A DNA stretch of 64,000 nucleotides from Alcanivorax sp. (GCA_022565695.1 JAIUME010000005.1:62001-126000), one strand, 5' to 3'; shown: positions 1 to 10,458, counted from the stretch's first letter. A program made the numbers and translations. The notes: generated by a model from the sequence alone, not told the origin.

Positions 1-180
1 GCTACCCCGGAAATAGACAGCACCCGCGGCCATGGGCGCGCCGGGACAGCTTTTCCGGGTGAAAAATTGAAAACCCGGCACCCTCATCAAACCATTTCAG
101 AACACCGGAAAAACCGGGGAAATTTCAGATGATTGCGCTGGGTCAGGACGGGAGTAAATGCTAACAGAACACCCCGGGGG
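1..180. other. Intergenic tail downstream of tilS
   Basis: No supported gene. The stretch has an imperfect inverted repeat (CCGGGT at 55-60 against ACCCGG at 73-78, AT-rich loop) and CCGG-A-rich tracts. In many gammaproteobacteria pyrG follows in this direction, so a promoter for a gene off the left edge is possible, but I cannot identify one. Confidence 0.4.
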
Positions 181-1587
181 TCACAATCGGGAATCCGTTT
201 CAGACAGGGTCCAGCAGACCGCCCAGGCGGGCTCACCGGGTGCCGGGCGGCTGTCATCTGCCATCCCCAGGGCAGCCACCGCCAGCAGCGCATCGGGGCC
301 GGCGCCGGACTCGCTGAATACCGGCAGGCGCCGCCGCAGCCAGGGCGCAATGCCCGCAGCGCGCCAGCATTCGCGCACATCGCGGTGCAGCCCGCCCTGC
401 CGCAGCCGGGCCCCGGGCGGAGCCGCCCCCACCGTGACCTGCGTCAGGCGCCGGGGCAGCCACACGCCCTCGGTGGTGGCCTGCCCGGCCCGCACCGTCA
501 CCGTGAGCGGGCCCAGCACGCGCTGAGCGCCGTCTTCCAGCGGCAGCAGCACCTCGCCCGCCAGCGGCGTCAACGCCGCCCGTGACAACAGATACAGGCC
601 ATCCCGGTAGCGACAGAACACGCCCTGCTCCCAATGCACCTCCGGCATGCGGTCTGGCAACGCGGTGGCCAGTTCGTCCAGCACCCGCTGCAGTACCTTG
701 CGGGGGGGCGCCTGCAAGCCCTTCTGGCGCAGCCAGCCATACAGCAGATTGCGCTGGCGCGCCGCCGGCAAGGCCGCCAGCCCGGTCAGGCTGATGGCTG
801 TGTTGCCCTCATCAGGCATCCCGCCCACCGCCCCCGGCAGCCTGAGCATGGCAATATCCGCCGTAGCCAGGCTGGCCTGCAGCGTGGCCGCCTCCGCCTG
901 CAACTGCGCATTGCGGTTGAGGGTGGGCACCACCGCAGGCCAGCGCCCGGCAAGGCGCGGCAGAATCTCGTGGCGCAGGAAATTGCGATCCGCGTCGGTG
1001 GCGGCGTTGGTGGGATCTTCCACCCAGTCCAGTTGCCAGTGCGCCGCCAGCTCGGCCAGCGCCGCGCGGCGCCAGGGCAGCAGCGGCCGTAACAGTCGCC
1101 GTCCGGCAAAGACACTGTCCGCCGCCATGGCGGCCAGCCCGGCGGGGCCGCTGCCGCGCAGCAGGCGCAGCAGCAGGGTCTCCGCCTGATCATCGGCGTG
1201 GTGGGCCAGCAACAGGGCACCGTCTTCAGGCGTCAGCGCCAGAAGTTGCGCCCGCCGGGCATCGCGGGCACGGGCTTCAAGGTTGGCACCGGGAAGGACG
1301 GTCGGGTGAACGCTGCGGAAGGCAACGCCCAGGTGTCTGGCAGTGTCGGCACAATGCCGGCACCAGTCATCGGCAGCCGCTTGCAGGCCATGCTGCACAT
1401 GCACCACCTGCAGCCTCGGACCCAGCCCGGCGCGCACCAGCGCATGCAGCAATACCGTGGAGTCGAGACCGCCGCTGTAGCCCAGCACGAGCGTGCCAGG
1501 CACCACCTGCGCCAGTGCACGCAAGTGCGCATCGAGGCTTGCACCGGACCGGGCAGGCCCGGTACCAGGGGGCATGTCATCCGACAT
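181..1587 (-). CDS. tilS: tRNA(Ile)-lysidine synthase TilS
   Basis: TilS attaches lysine to C34 of the CAU-anticodon tRNA-Ile in the cytoplasm, using ATP, which switches decoding from AUG to AUA. The 468-residue product has the PP-loop ATP-pyrophosphatase motif SGGLDS at residues 38-43. It is followed by the HADD segment of the ATPase domain, a middle tRNA-binding region rich in Leu/Arg/Ala, and a C-terminal TilS domain near residues 370-450. Length matches the family (430-480). The start is the ATG 77 nt after accA; no strong ribosome-binding site precedes it, so a nearby alternative start is possible. It is the last gene of the minus-strand block, after accA, the usual gammaproteobacterial order. 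Confidence 0.95.
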   Translation of the reverse strand: MSDDMPPGTGPARSGASLDAHLRALAQVVPGTLVLGYSGGLDSTVLLHALVRAGLGPRLQVVHVQHGLQAAADDWCRHCADTARHLGVAFRSVHPTVLPGANLEARARDARRAQLLALTPEDGALLLAHHADDQAETLLLRLLRGSGPAGLAAMAADSVFAGRRLLRPLLPWRRAALAELAAHWQLDWVEDPTNAATDADRNFLRHEILPRLAGRWPAVVPTLNRNAQLQAEAATLQASLATADIAMLRLPGAVGGMPDEGNTAISLTGLAALPAARQRNLLYGWLRQKGLQAPPRKVLQRVLDELATALPDRMPEVHWEQGVFCRYRDGLYLLSRAALTPLAGEVLLPLEDGAQRVLGPLTVTVRAGQATTEGVWLPRRLTQVTVGAAPPGARLRQGGLHRDVRECWRAAGIAPWLRRRLPVFSESGAGPDALLAVAALGMADDSRPAPGEPAWAVCWTLSETDSRL

Positions 1588-1664
1588 GAGGCAGATCCAG
1601 GACAGGCGTGAGGTCCACCAGCGTGGCGGCGATGTGCGTCATGACTGCTCCATCGCCCCTGGCA

Positions 1665-2636
1665 TTACTCGTCGGCAGGCGGGGCGCTGAGGTTGCCGTA
1701 GGACACCAGCCGCTGATAGCGGCGATCCACCAGCGAGGCGGCGTCGTAGGCCGCCAGGGCATCCAGTTGGGCGATCAGGCTCTTGCGCAGTCGGCCAGCG
1801 GCCAGATCATAGTCGCGATGCGCGCCACCCAGCGGCTCGGGGATCACTTCATCCACGATGCCCAGTTCATGCAGCCGCACGGCGGTCAGGCCCATGGCCT
1901 CGGCGGCCTCCGGCGCCTTGTCGGCACTGCGCCAGAGAATCGAGGCGCAGCCCTCTGGTGAAATAACCGAATAGGTGCCGTACTGCATCATCTGCAGGTG
2001 ATCGCAAACACCGATGGCCAGCGCGCCGCCGGAGCCGCCCTCGCCGATCACCGTGGCGATGATCGGCACCTTGAGGCTGGACATCACCAGCAGGTTGCGG
2101 GCAATCGCCTCGCTCTGTCCGCGCTCCTCGGCATCGATACCCGGGAAAGCACCAGGCGTATCAATGAACGTCAGAATCGGCATTTTGAAACGCTCGGCCA
2201 TTTCCATCAGGCGCAGCGCCTTGCGGTAGCCCTCCGGTTTCGGCATGCCGAAGTTGCGGCGCACTTTCTCTTTGACGTCGCGCCCTTTCTGGTGACCGAT
2301 GATCATCACCGGCTTGCCTGCCAGGCGGCCGATGCCGCCGACGATGGCAGCGTCGTCACTGAAGGTGCGATCACCGTGCAGCTCGTCGAACTCATCGAAG
2401 ATGCGCTCGATGTAATCCAGCGTGTAGGGGCGTGAGGGATGTCGGGCCAGTTGGGAAATCTGCCAGGACGACAGATTCTTGAAGATACTTTCGGTCAGCG
2501 AGATGCTTTTTTCCTGCAGCTTGCTGATCTCATCGGAGATATTGACCTCGGCGCCGCTGCCCACGAGCCGCAGATCCTCGATTTTCGCTTCAAGATCGGC
2601 GATAGGTTTTTCGAATTCGAGGAAATTGGGGTTCAT
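1665..2636 (-). CDS. accA: Acetyl-CoA carboxylase carboxyltransferase subunit alpha
   Basis: AccA is half of the carboxyltransferase that moves CO2 from biotin-BCCP to acetyl-CoA to form malonyl-CoA, the first committed step of fatty-acid synthesis. The 323 residues match the family length. An N-terminal helical segment ([14 protein letters not shown]) is followed by a crotonase-fold core with [28 protein letters not shown] and the acyl-CoA-binding [12 protein letters not shown] stretch. The ATG at 2636 is preceded by an AAGAGGT ribosome-binding site. The partner subunits accD, accB and accC are not in the window, which is normal. It lies between dnaE and tilS and is probably co-transcribed with dnaE. 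Confidence 0.97.
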   Translation of the reverse strand: MNPNFLEFEKPIADLEAKIEDLRLVGSGAEVNISDEISKLQEKSISLTESIFKNLSSWQISQLARHPSRPYTLDYIERIFDEFDELHGDRTFSDDAAIVGGIGRLAGKPVMIIGHQKGRDVKEKVRRNFGMPKPEGYRKALRLMEMAERFKMPILTFIDTPGAFPGIDAEERGQSEAIARNLLVMSSLKVPIIATVIGEGGSGGALAIGVCDHLQMMQYGTYSVISPEGCASILWRSADKAPEAAEAMGLTAVRLHELGIVDEVIPEPLGGAHRDYDLAAGRLRKSLIAQLDALAAYDAASLVDRRYQRLVSYGNLSAPPADE

Positions 2637-2738
2637 TCGTGGACCTCTTGTCAGCGATTGCCACGGAGTTTAGCGGCAAGGGCCCGGTAACGTCGACTAT
2701 CCGGCCCGCCATCCTGGTTTCAACTTGTTTCGGGCGAG

Positions 2739-5700
2739 TCAGTATTCCACCCGTACAGCGTCCTCGCCGAAGCGATTGCGCAGGTCTTCCAGCAGCGCCT
2801 GCTCCGGTTTGACCTTCCATTCGTCGCCCAGCCACAACAGGCCACTGCCGCGGGGATGCTGCAAGCGCACCGCCACCGGGCAGGCACCGCCGCGAAACGG
2901 CGCCAGCGCCCCCTGCAGCAGGTCCGGCAGGCGGGTCTGCACCTCGGCATTGAGCATCAACCGGCGTGCGAACAGGCCGCGCGCCTGGGCGATATCCAGG
3001 ATCTCATCCGCCATGATGCTGAAACCACCGCTGTAATCATCATTGCGCACTGCGCCCCGTATCACCAGCAACGCGTCTTTCTGCACCAGTTCGCCGTACT
3101 GGGCGAAGGTCCGGCCGAACACCGACACTTCAACGCGACCGGTCTTGTCGTCCAGGGTCAGAAACGCCATGCGGTCGCCGCTCTTCTTGCTGCGGGTAAT
3201 GCGCATCGCCACCACCAGGCCGGCCACGGTGGCCGCCTCGCCCTTGCCGGTGGGTGTCAGGCCGTTAAGGCGCGCTGTGACAAAGCGGTTCACCTCATGC
3301 TCGAACTGGTCGATGGGGTGCCCGGTCAGGAACAGCCCCAGGGTATCGCGCTCGCCGTTAAGCCGGATTTCGTCGTTCCAGGGGCGGGCCTGCTTCCAGG
3401 CCACCGGCGGCGCTGATGTCTCTGCGCCACCGCCACCAAACAGGTCCGCCATACCGGCTTCTTCGTTACGCGCTTCCTGTTCAGCGGCCTGCGCCGCATC
3501 ACCCAGGCTGGCCATCAGCACAGCCCGGTCACGGAAATCCTCGCCCGGGCCCAGCTTGTCCAGCGCCCCGGCCCGCACCAGCGCTTCCATGGAGCGGCGG
3601 TTCATGCGCTTCATGTCCACCCGCCGACAGAAATCGAACAGGTCTTCGAAAATCACGCCCTGCTGGCGGGCCTGCACGATGGCCTCGATAGGCCCCTCGC
3701 CAAGCCCCTTGATGGCACCGAGACCGTAAACGATGTCACCGTCACGGTTCACCGTAAAACGATAGCCACAGCTGTTCACATCCGGCGGCAACACCTTGAT
3801 GCCCATGGCGTGACATTCGTCGATGAAGGTCACCACCTTGTCGGTGTTCTGCATTTCCGCAGAGATCACTGCCGCCATGAACTCGGCGGGGTAATGGGTT
3901 TTCAGCCAGGCCGTCTGATAGGCCACCAGCGCATAGGCTGCGGAGTGCGACTTGTTGAAACCGTAGCCCGCGAATTTTTCCACCAGGTCGAAAATCTTGA
4001 TGGCCAGATCGCCGTCGATGCCCTTGTTGCGCGCGCCCGACTCGAAGATCTCCCGCTGCTTGGCCATTTCTTCGGGCTTTTTCTTGCCCATGGCACGGCG
4101 CAACAGATCCGCGCCGCCGAGGGAGTAACCCGCCAGCACCTGGGCGATCTGCATCACCTGTTCCTGGTACAGGATGACCCCGTAGGTGGGCTCAAGAATC
4201 GGCTTGAGCAGTTCATGCTGATATTGCGGGTCCGGATAGGCCATGGGTTCGCGGCCATGCTTCCGGTTGATGAAGTTATCCACCATGCCCGATTCCAGTG
4301 GCCCGGGACGGTACAGGGCCACCAGCGCGATAATGTCTTCAAACAGATCAGGGCGCAGCTTCTTGATCAGCTCTTTCATGCCCTGGGATTCAAGCTGGAA
4401 TACGGCGGTGGTTTCGCCCTTTTTCAACAGCTCGAAAGACTTGCCATCATCCAGCGGAATATCTTCGATGCGTAACGGCGGCAGGTCTTCCCGCTGGCGC
4501 CGCTCGTTGGCCGCTTTCACGGCCCAGTCGATGATCGTGAGGGTCTTCAGACCCAGAAAGTCGAACTTCACCAGCCCGGCGGATTCCACATCATCCTTGT
4601 CGTACTGGGTTACCAGGTTTTCGCCATGCTCATCGCAATGCAATGGCGAAAAATCTGTCAGCCGCCCGGGGGCAATCACCACACCACCGGCATGCTTGCC
4701 GACGTTACGCGTCAGGCCCTCGAGCTTGAGCGCCATCTCCCAGATTTCTTTTGCCGATTCCTGATCGCTGTTGCCGCTGTCTTCGAGAAAGTCGCGCAGC
4801 ACTTCCTCTTGCTCCAGCGCTTTTTCCAGCGTCATGCCGGGCGTCGGTGGAATCATCTTGGACAGGCGATCAGCAAGGCCGTAAGGCTTGCCCTGAACGC
4901 GCGCCACGTCGCGCACCACCGCCTTCGCGGCCATGGTGCCGAAGGTGATGATCTGCCCCACCGCCTCACGGCCATACTTGTCCGCAACATAGGCGATCAC
5001 GCGATCGCGCTTGTCCATGCAGAAGTCGACATCGAAGTCGGGCATGGAGACCCGTTCCGGGTTCAGGAAACGTTCGAACAGCAGATCGTATTCAATCGGG
5101 TCGAGATCGGTGATCTCCAGCGCATAGGCCACCAGCGACCCGGCACCGGAACCCCGCCCCGGCCCGACCGGCACCTGGTTTTCCTTGGCCCAGCGAATGA
5201 AGTCCGACACGATCAGGAAGTAGCCGGGAAACCCCATCTGATTGATGACGTCGAGTTCGAACTGCAGCCGGTCGTGATATTCCTGCCGCCGGGCGGCATA
5301 GTCCTCCGCCTGCGTGTCCAGAATACCGAGCAGACGTTTTTCCAGACCTTCCCGGGACACCAGCTGGATATATTCCTCAATGGTCTTGCCATCGGGAATC
5401 GGGAAGTCCGGCAGGTAGTTCTTGCCCAGCTCGATATCCAGCGAGCAGCGTCTGGCAATTTCCACGGTATTGGCCAGCGCCTCGGGGAGATCACTGAACA
5501 GCTCCGCCATCTCCGCTGCCGTCTTGAGATACTGCTGGTCGCTGTAGCGGCGCGGGCGACGGGGGTCGTCCAGCGCGTTGCCGTCATGAATGCAGACCCG
5601 CGCTTCATGGGCTTCAAAATCCGTCTCTTTCAGAAACCGCACATCGTTGGTGGCCACCACCGGCAGATCCAGCTCGGCCGCCAGCGCGACGCTGGCATGC

Positions 5701-6242
5701 AGGCAGTTCTCGTCACCGGGGCGCCCGGTGCGCTGTACTTCGACGTAAAAGCGGTCACCGCACAGGTTGCTGAAGTGTTGCGCCAGGGCCCGTGCCTCGT
5801 CGTCCTTGCCTGCCAGCAGCAACTGGCCCAACTCGCCATGGCGTGCGCAGGACAGAAAGATCAGCCCCTCATGCAGCTCTTCCACCCAGACCTGTTTGAC
5901 CAAGGCACGACCGCGCGATTGATTGTGCTGCCAGGCGCGGGAAATCAGCAGGCGAAGATTGTGATACCCCTTGTCGTTCATCACCAGCGCACACAGCCGC
6001 GCCGGCTCTTCCAGATAGCGGCCTTCCAGCCACAGGTCAGCACCGGCCAGTGGCTTGACCCCGGCGCCTTGCGCGTTCTGGTAAAACTTGATCAGGCCAA
6101 ACAGATTGGAATCATCCGTGACCGCAATGGCGGGCAGGCCTTCGGCGACACACTGCCTGATCAACGGCTTGATGCGCACCACACCATCCGCGAGGGAATA
6201 GTCGGTGTGGACGCGAAGATGGATGAACGCCGGATCAGACAC
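2739..6242 (-). CDS. dnaE: DNA polymerase III subunit alpha
   Basis: Catalytic subunit of the replicative DNA polymerase. The 1167 residues have the full DnaE layout. The N-terminal PHP domain begins FIHLRVHTDYSLADG, with His8 and His12. The C-family palm carries the catalytic aspartates in PDFDVDFCMD around residues 396-402. A helix-hairpin-helix region (FAGYGFNKSHSAAYALVAY) lies near residue 765, an OB-fold near residues 1000-1090, and a tau-binding tail at the C terminus. Length is typical (1160-1175). The ATG at 6242 follows a GAGGA site and lies 12 nt after rnhB, indicating an operon with lpxB-rnhB upstream and accA downstream. The proofreading subunit is encoded elsewhere. Confidence 0.98.
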   Translation of the reverse strand: MSDPAFIHLRVHTDYSLADGVVRIKPLIRQCVAEGLPAIAVTDDSNLFGLIKFYQNAQGAGVKPLAGADLWLEGRYLEEPARLCALVMNDKGYHNLRLLISRAWQHNQSRGRALVKQVWVEELHEGLIFLSCARHGELGQLLLAGKDDEARALAQHFSNLCGDRFYVEVQRTGRPGDENCLHASVALAAELDLPVVATNDVRFLKETDFEAHEARVCIHDGNALDDPRRPRRYSDQQYLKTAAEMAELFSDLPEALANTVEIARRCSLDIELGKNYLPDFPIPDGKTIEEYIQLVSREGLEKRLLGILDTQAEDYAARRQEYHDRLQFELDVINQMGFPGYFLIVSDFIRWAKENQVPVGPGRGSGAGSLVAYALEITDLDPIEYDLLFERFLNPERVSMPDFDVDFCMDKRDRVIAYVADKYGREAVGQIITFGTMAAKAVVRDVARVQGKPYGLADRLSKMIPPTPGMTLEKALEQEEVLRDFLEDSGNSDQESAKEIWEMALKLEGLTRNVGKHAGGVVIAPGRLTDFSPLHCDEHGENLVTQYDKDDVESAGLVKFDFLGLKTLTIIDWAVKAANERRQREDLPPLRIEDIPLDDGKSFELLKKGETTAVFQLESQGMKELIKKLRPDLFEDIIALVALYRPGPLESGMVDNFINRKHGREPMAYPDPQYQHELLKPILEPTYGVILYQEQVMQIAQVLAGYSLGGADLLRRAMGKKKPEEMAKQREIFESGARNKGIDGDLAIKIFDLVEKFAGYGFNKSHSAAYALVAYQTAWLKTHYPAEFMAAVISAEMQNTDKVVTFIDECHAMGIKVLPPDVNSCGYRFTVNRDGDIVYGLGAIKGLGEGPIEAIVQARQQGVIFEDLFDFCRRVDMKRMNRRSMEALVRAGALDKLGPGEDFRDRAVLMASLGDAAQAAEQEARNEEAGMADLFGGGGAETSAPPVAWKQARPWNDEIRLNGERDTLGLFLTGHPIDQFEHEVNRFVTARLNGLTPTGKGEAATVAGLVVAMRITRSKKSGDRMAFLTLDDKTGRVEVSVFGRTFAQYGELVQKDALLVIRGAVRNDDYSGGFSIMADEILDIAQARGLFARRLMLNAEVQTRLPDLLQGALAPFRGGACPVAVRLQHPRGSGLLWLGDEWKVKPEQALLEDLRNRFGEDAVRVEY

Positions 6243-6254
6243 GTATCAACTTCC

Positions 6255-6911
6255 TCAAATATTCAATGCGCGCGCCACCGGCGCGAAGGAACGCCGGTGC
6301 TCCGGCAAGGGCCCGAATCGTTCCAATGCTGCCAGATGCACCGCTGTGGGGTAACCCTTGTGGCGATCAAAACCGTACTCCGGATGGCGCTCATGCAATT
6401 GCTGCATTTCCGCATCCCGCGCCACCTTGGCCAGAATCGAGGCAGCGCTGATGGCCGGAATGCGGCCATCCCCTTTCACCACCGGCTCTGCCGGCACGCC
6501 AAAGTCCGGCGCGCGGTTGCCGTCCACCAGCACGCCCTCGGCGGCCAGGCCCAGGCCAGCCACGGCACGCTGCATGGCCAGCATGGTGGCCTGGTAGATA
6601 TTCAGGGTGTCGATCTCGGCGGCTTCTGCGCGCCCCAGACTCCAGGCCAGCGCCGAATCCCGGATGGCCAGGGCCAGTTGATCGCGCCGTTTCTCGCTCA
6701 GGCGCTTGCTGTCAGCCAGCCCGGCCACCGGCCGCGCCGGGTCAAGGATCACGGCAGCGGTGACGACAGCGCCGATCAGCGGGCCGCGGCCCACTTCATC
6801 GACACCGGCAAGGCGCATGGCCGGCCGCCAGGCGAATAGCGTCGGCAGCCAGGGCTCGGCAGCCGGGTACTCGTCAAAGGGATGCGCCACGACACGACCT
6901 GCGAGGCTCAT
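6255..6911 (-). CDS. rnhB: Ribonuclease HII
   Basis: RNase HII cleaves RNA in RNA-DNA hybrids and starts ribonucleotide excision repair. The core motif [12 protein letters not shown] carries the first catalytic Asp and Glu. Downstream are [11 protein letters not shown] and the YQATMLAM segment, and near the C terminus [12 protein letters not shown], typical of HII enzymes. I use the ATG at 6911 because it overlaps the lpxB stop in an ATGA arrangement, which favours translational coupling. This gives about 35 residues before GVDEVG, longer than in E. coli. An internal ATG at 6818 ([10 protein letters not shown]) would give a more usual N terminus but has no ribosome-binding site. Confidence 0.95.
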   Translation of the reverse strand: MSLAGRVVAHPFDEYPAAEPWLPTLFAWRPAMRLAGVDEVGRGPLIGAVVTAAVILDPARPVAGLADSKRLSEKRRDQLALAIRDSALAWSLGRAEAAEIDTLNIYQATMLAMQRAVAGLGLAAEGVLVDGNRAPDFGVPAEPVVKGDGRIPAISAASILAKVARDAEMQQLHERHPEYGFDRHKGYPTAVHLAALERFGPLPEHRRSFAPVARALNI

Positions 6912-8059
6912 ACGCCGCCGTCCAGCAGTGTCGCCACCGCTGCAGCGGCACGCTCACTGGCGCCCTGCTTCAGCTGCTCATGGACGCGGGTGAACTCGGT
7001 TTTCAACGCAGCCACCTCGTCCGGATTATCCAGCCAGTGCTGCACCGCCGACGCCAGCGCCACCGGTGTCATCGCATCCTGCAACAGCTCCGGCACACAG
7101 GGGCGCTGCGCCAGCAGATTCGGCAACGCCACATTATCCAGATTGACCAGACGGCGGGCGATGAAATAGGTCAATGCACCAACCCGATAGCCCACCACCA
7201 TGGGCTTCTTGAGCAGAGTGCCCTCCAGCGTCGCAGTGCCGGAGGCCATCATGATCACGTCCGCCGCCGCCATCACGATGCGGCTCTGGCCAGACACCAG
7301 CGTGACCGCCTCCGTCAGGCCAGTACTGTTCAGCCCGGCGCTGATTTCCGCATGCCGCTCTGCCGTGGCTGCCGGAATGACGATCTGCAACATCGGGTTG
7401 GCCGCCCGCAACTGCTGTACCGCTGCCAGGAAATCCGGCAGCAATTGCCGGACCTCGCCGCCCCGGCTGCCGGGCAGCACCGCCAGCACACGCCGGCCTG
7501 GCTCAAGCCCCAGCGCAGCACGCGCTGCCGCAACATCGACCTCCAGGGGAATCATGTCTGCCAGCGGGTGGCCGACAAACGCCACCGGCACGTCGTGTTC
7601 TTCATAAAAGCGCGCTTCAAAGGGCAGCAGGGTCAGCATCAGATCAATGCTGGCCTTGATGCCCTTGACCCGGCCCTGCCGCCAGGCCCACACCGAGGGG
7701 CTCACGTAATGCACCGTACGCATGCCGCGCCGGTGCAGTCGCTTTGCGACAGACAGGGTAAAATCCGGGGAATCGATCGTGATACAGGCGACGGGCTGCT
7801 CCGCCAGCAGACGGGCCACCAGCTGGCGGCGCAGACGAAACAGCTCGGGCAGGCGCGGCAGCACCTCGGTGATGCCCATCACCGACAGCCGCTCCATGGG
7901 AAACAGGCTCTCACCACCGGCCGCCATCATCTCGGGCCCGCAGACGCCGATGAAGCGGGCGCCGGGGTAACGTTCGCGCAGAGCGTGCATCAGCCCGGCG
8001 CCAAGAATATCGCCGGACATCTCCCCGGCGATGATGGCAAACAGCGGCCCGTTTGCCAT
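6908..8059 (-). CDS. lpxB: Lipid-A-disaccharide synthase
   Basis: LpxB is a peripheral-membrane GT-B glycosyltransferase (family GT19) that joins UDP-2,3-diacylglucosamine and lipid X to form the beta-1,6 lipid A disaccharide. The 383 residues contain the N-terminal [11 protein letters not shown] signature, [32 protein letters not shown], the [15 protein letters not shown] sugar-nucleotide motif and the [20 protein letters not shown] region, all diagnostic. Its ATG overlaps the last base of the lpxA TGA (TGATG), and its own stop overlaps the start of rnhB, so lpxA-lpxB-rnhB should be translationally coupled. Confidence 0.98.
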   Translation of the reverse strand: MANGPLFAIIAGEMSGDILGAGLMHALRERYPGARFIGVCGPEMMAAGGESLFPMERLSVMGITEVLPRLPELFRLRRQLVARLLAEQPVACITIDSPDFTLSVAKRLHRRGMRTVHYVSPSVWAWRQGRVKGIKASIDLMLTLLPFEARFYEEHDVPVAFVGHPLADMIPLEVDVAAARAALGLEPGRRVLAVLPGSRGGEVRQLLPDFLAAVQQLRAANPMLQIVIPAATAERHAEISAGLNSTGLTEAVTLVSGQSRIVMAAADVIMMASGTATLEGTLLKKPMVVGYRVGALTYFIARRLVNLDNVALPNLLAQRPCVPELLQDAMTPVALASAVQHWLDNPDEVAALKTEFTRVHEQLKQGASERAAAAVATLLDGGV

Positions 8060-8826
8060 CAGCGGGTAATCCCACGCTCCGAATGGCGCAGGGAATCCAC
8101 AAACAGTTTCAGTTCCTCACCATCGCCCATGGTCTCAAGCTCTGCCAGTGCCTGCTCCAGCGTATTGCCCTGGCGATAGACGATCTTGTACGCCTTGCGC
8201 AACCCGCTGACGACCTCGGCAGACCAGCCACGACGGCGCATGCCCTCGAAGTTCATGCTGCGCGCGGCGGCCGGATTGCCGCCGACCATGACGTAAGCCG
8301 GGATGTCCTTGAGCACCAGGCTACAGCCTGCCGTCATGGCATAGGAGCCGATACGACAGAACTGATGCACGCCGGTCATGCCACCGAGAATGACACCATC
8401 ACCGATATGCGCATGGCCGGCGATGCCACAGGTATTGGCAAAGATATTATCGTTACCGATCATGCAATCGTGGGCCACATGCACCGCCACCATCAGCAGA
8501 TTATTATTGCCGATGCGGGTCAGGCCCTTGTCCTGGATGGTGCCACGGTGAATCGTCACATGTTCGCGAATGACGTTGTTATCGCCGATTTCCAGCGCTG
8601 TGGGCTCGCCCCGGTATTTCTTGTCCTGGCAGGCTTCGCCCACCGAAGCAAACTGGAAAATACGGTTGTCGCGGCCGATGCTGGTAGGGCCCTGAATAAC
8701 CACATGGGGGCCAATCACTGTGCCGGCACCGATTTTTACATCCGGGCCGATGATCGTATAAGGGCCGACCTGGACGTCTTCGGCAAGCTCGGCGCCGGGA
8801 TCAATTATGGCGGTCTTGTGTATCAT
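8059..8826 (-). CDS. lpxA: UDP-N-acetylglucosamine O-acyltransferase
   Basis: LpxA performs the first step of lipid A synthesis, transferring a 3-hydroxyacyl chain from acyl-ACP to UDP-GlcNAc. The 255-residue protein is a left-handed beta-helix built from hexapeptide repeats (for example IGPDVKIGAGTVIG). The catalytic histidine is His119 in HVAHDC, and a C-terminal helical domain carries RRGWSAEVVSGLRKAYK. Length equals the family norm (255-262). It is separated from fabZ by 56 nt and overlaps lpxB by one base. Confidence 0.98.
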   Translation of the reverse strand: MIHKTAIIDPGAELAEDVQVGPYTIIGPDVKIGAGTVIGPHVVIQGPTSIGRDNRIFQFASVGEACQDKKYRGEPTALEIGDNNVIREHVTIHRGTIQDKGLTRIGNNNLLMVAVHVAHDCMIGNDNIFANTCGIAGHAHIGDGVILGGMTGVHQFCRIGSYAMTAGCSLVLKDIPAYVMVGGNPAAARSMNFEGMRRRGWSAEVVSGLRKAYKIVYRQGNTLEQALAELETMGDGEELKLFVDSLRHSERGITR

Positions 8827-8882
8827 TGTTATGTGCTACCCGAAAAAATGGCAGGAAATCATGCTACTGCTATACACATCTG

Positions 8883-9335
8883 TTACTTGGCGCTAGCGAC
8901 TATCTTCTGCTCGGCCACCAGCGTCTCGGCACTCGCCACCAGCTTGCCATCCACATGGGCTTCGCAGGCAAACTTGAGAATGTTGCGACGGACCGCCAGC
9001 AATCTGGCACGCAACTCGACCTGATCACCCGGCACCACCGGCCGCTTGAAGCGTGCCTTGTCGGTGCCCACCAGCAGGTAGTTGTAGCCATCTGCCGGGC
9101 GCTTGCCTGCCGTCATGAAGCCCAGCACCCCCGCCGCCTGCGTCATCGCCTCGATGATCAGCACGCCAGGCATGACCGGTTCATGGGGAAAATGCCCATT
9201 GAAGAAGGGCTCATTGATGGTGACGTTCTTGATCGCCACCACGTGCTGGCCCGGCACCACTTCAAGTACCCGATCAATCAGCAGAAACGGGTAACGGTGA
9301 GGCAGGTATTCCTTGATTTCATTGATGGTCATCAT
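8883..9335 (-). CDS. fabZ: 3-hydroxyacyl-ACP dehydratase FabZ
   Basis: FabZ dehydrates 3-hydroxyacyl-ACP in fatty-acid elongation and competes with LpxA and LpxD for the same substrate, which explains its place between them. The 150 residues show the hot-dog fold and the active-site stretch [19 protein letters not shown] with catalytic His48 and Glu62. The N terminus ([20 protein letters not shown]) is typical. The gene begins with two consecutive ATG codons and the Shine-Dalgarno match is weak, so the start is uncertain by one residue. A strong hairpin at 9394-9417 lies upstream, after lpxD. Confidence 0.97.
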   Translation of the reverse strand: MMTINEIKEYLPHRYPFLLIDRVLEVVPGQHVVAIKNVTINEPFFNGHFPHEPVMPGVLIIEAMTQAAGVLGFMTAGKRPADGYNYLLVGTDKARFKRPVVPGDQVELRARLLAVRRNILKFACEAHVDGKLVASAETLVAEQKIVASAK

Positions 9336-9393
9336 AAGCTTGCTGTCCGGCGATCAGAAGACCGCACAGGAACCGTCCTGAACACACACGGAA

Positions 9394-9417
9394 GAAGCGG
9401 CGCTCGTGCGCCGCTTC
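9394..9417 (-). terminator. Intra-operon hairpin between lpxD and fabZ
   Basis: A perfect 10-bp inverted repeat (GAAGCGGCGC with a TCGT loop on the plus strand) sits just after the lpxD stop. On the minus strand no long U-tract follows (TTCCGTG), so it is more likely an RNA-processing or stability hairpin, or a leaky attenuator, than a full terminator. Confidence 0.45.
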
Positions 9418-9427
9418 ATGAATTGTC

Positions 9428-10453
9428 TCAGTCTCCGTTCTGCTCCAGCTTGCGTACTCGCCGGAACAGATCATCGAGATGCCTGAATCTGGCTGCATTT
9501 CGCTGCCAGCGCGCCTGCCGGTCGACGGTCAGACTGGAGCCATAGGTGCCCGGCTCCGAAATGGATTTGGATACCAGTGTCATACCCAGAATCATGACCT
9601 TGTCGCCAATCTCCAGATGCCCGGCCAATCCTGCCGCCCCACCAATCATGCAATAGCTGCCGATGCGGGTACTGCCGGATACGCCCACCTTGCCCGCCAG
9701 CGCAGTATGGTCACCCACCACCACGTTATGGCCAAGGTGCACCTGATCATCGAGAATCACACCATTGCCGATGACCGTGTCATCGATGGCACCTCGATCA
9801 ATGGTGACATTCGCGCCAATTTCCACGTCAGCACCGATTCTCACGGCACCCACCTGGGCGACCCGGTTCCAGCGCCCTTCACCGAAGGCATAGCCGAACC
9901 CGTCCGCACCGACCACTGAGCCGGCGTGTATGATAGTGCGCGGACCAATGCTCACACCATGATAAATTGTAACATTGGGGAACAGAGTGACCTGTTCCGC
10001 CAGATCACACCCCGCGCCCACCACGCAATTGGCCATGATCACCGCCCCCGCACCGACCCTGACACCTGCCTCGATCACCACATTGGGGCCGATGGAGACA
10101 TTGTCGGCCAGCACGGCATCCGGCGCGATGACCGCCCGGGGGTGAATCCCGGGCGCCTGAGCGGGCGCCGGGTCAAAGTGCCCGCTCAGGCGGGCGAAGG
10201 CCAGATAGGGGTCCTTGACCACCAATGCCGGCACCGGGCAATCCGGCTGCGTTTCTGCCGTGCACAGCACCGCCGCCGCGCGCGTGGCGGCCAACTGTGG
10301 TCGGTATCGGGGGTTAGCCAGGAAGGCCAGTTGATCAGGTGCTGCGGACTTGAGCGTGCCGAGACCGCGCACTTGCGCGGTCCCGTCACCGATCAGTTCA
10401 GCACCCAGCTCTTCGGCGAGCTGCGCCACGGTAAATGTCACGACATCTGTCAC
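9428..10453 (-). CDS. lpxD: UDP-3-O-(3-hydroxyacyl)glucosamine N-acyltransferase
   Basis: LpxD adds the second acyl chain (N-linked) in lipid A synthesis after LpxA and the deacetylase LpxC. The 341 residues comprise an N-terminal uridine-binding domain (TVAQLAEELGAELIGDG...), a long left-handed beta-helix of hexapeptide repeats (IGPNVVIEAGVRVGAGAVI and more), the active-site histidine segment LDDQVHLGHNVVVG, and a C-terminal helical tail (WQRNAARFRHLDDLFRRVRKLE). It starts 5 nt after the skp stop, so the two are tightly linked in the bamA-skp-lpxD-fabZ-lpxA-lpxB order common in gammaproteobacteria. Confidence 0.98.
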   Translation of the reverse strand: MTDVVTFTVAQLAEELGAELIGDGTAQVRGLGTLKSAAPDQLAFLANPRYRPQLAATRAAAVLCTAETQPDCPVPALVVKDPYLAFARLSGHFDPAPAQAPGIHPRAVIAPDAVLADNVSIGPNVVIEAGVRVGAGAVIMANCVVGAGCDLAEQVTLFPNVTIYHGVSIGPRTIIHAGSVVGADGFGYAFGEGRWNRVAQVGAVRIGADVEIGANVTIDRGAIDDTVIGNGVILDDQVHLGHNVVVGDHTALAGKVGVSGSTRIGSYCMIGGAAGLAGHLEIGDKVMILGMTLVSKSISEPGTYGSSLTVDRQARWQRNAARFRHLDDLFRRVRKLEQNGD

Positions 10454-10458
10454 GGCAG

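Noticed and set aside
1-180. Short plus- and minus-strand frames at the left edge
   Set aside because: They overlap tilS or have no conserved features.
4626-6839. A 737-codon open frame on the plus strand opposite dnaE
   Set aside because: It lies wholly antisense to dnaE and rnhB, both conserved, and its translation has no recognisable motif. High GC and codon bias open long antisense frames.
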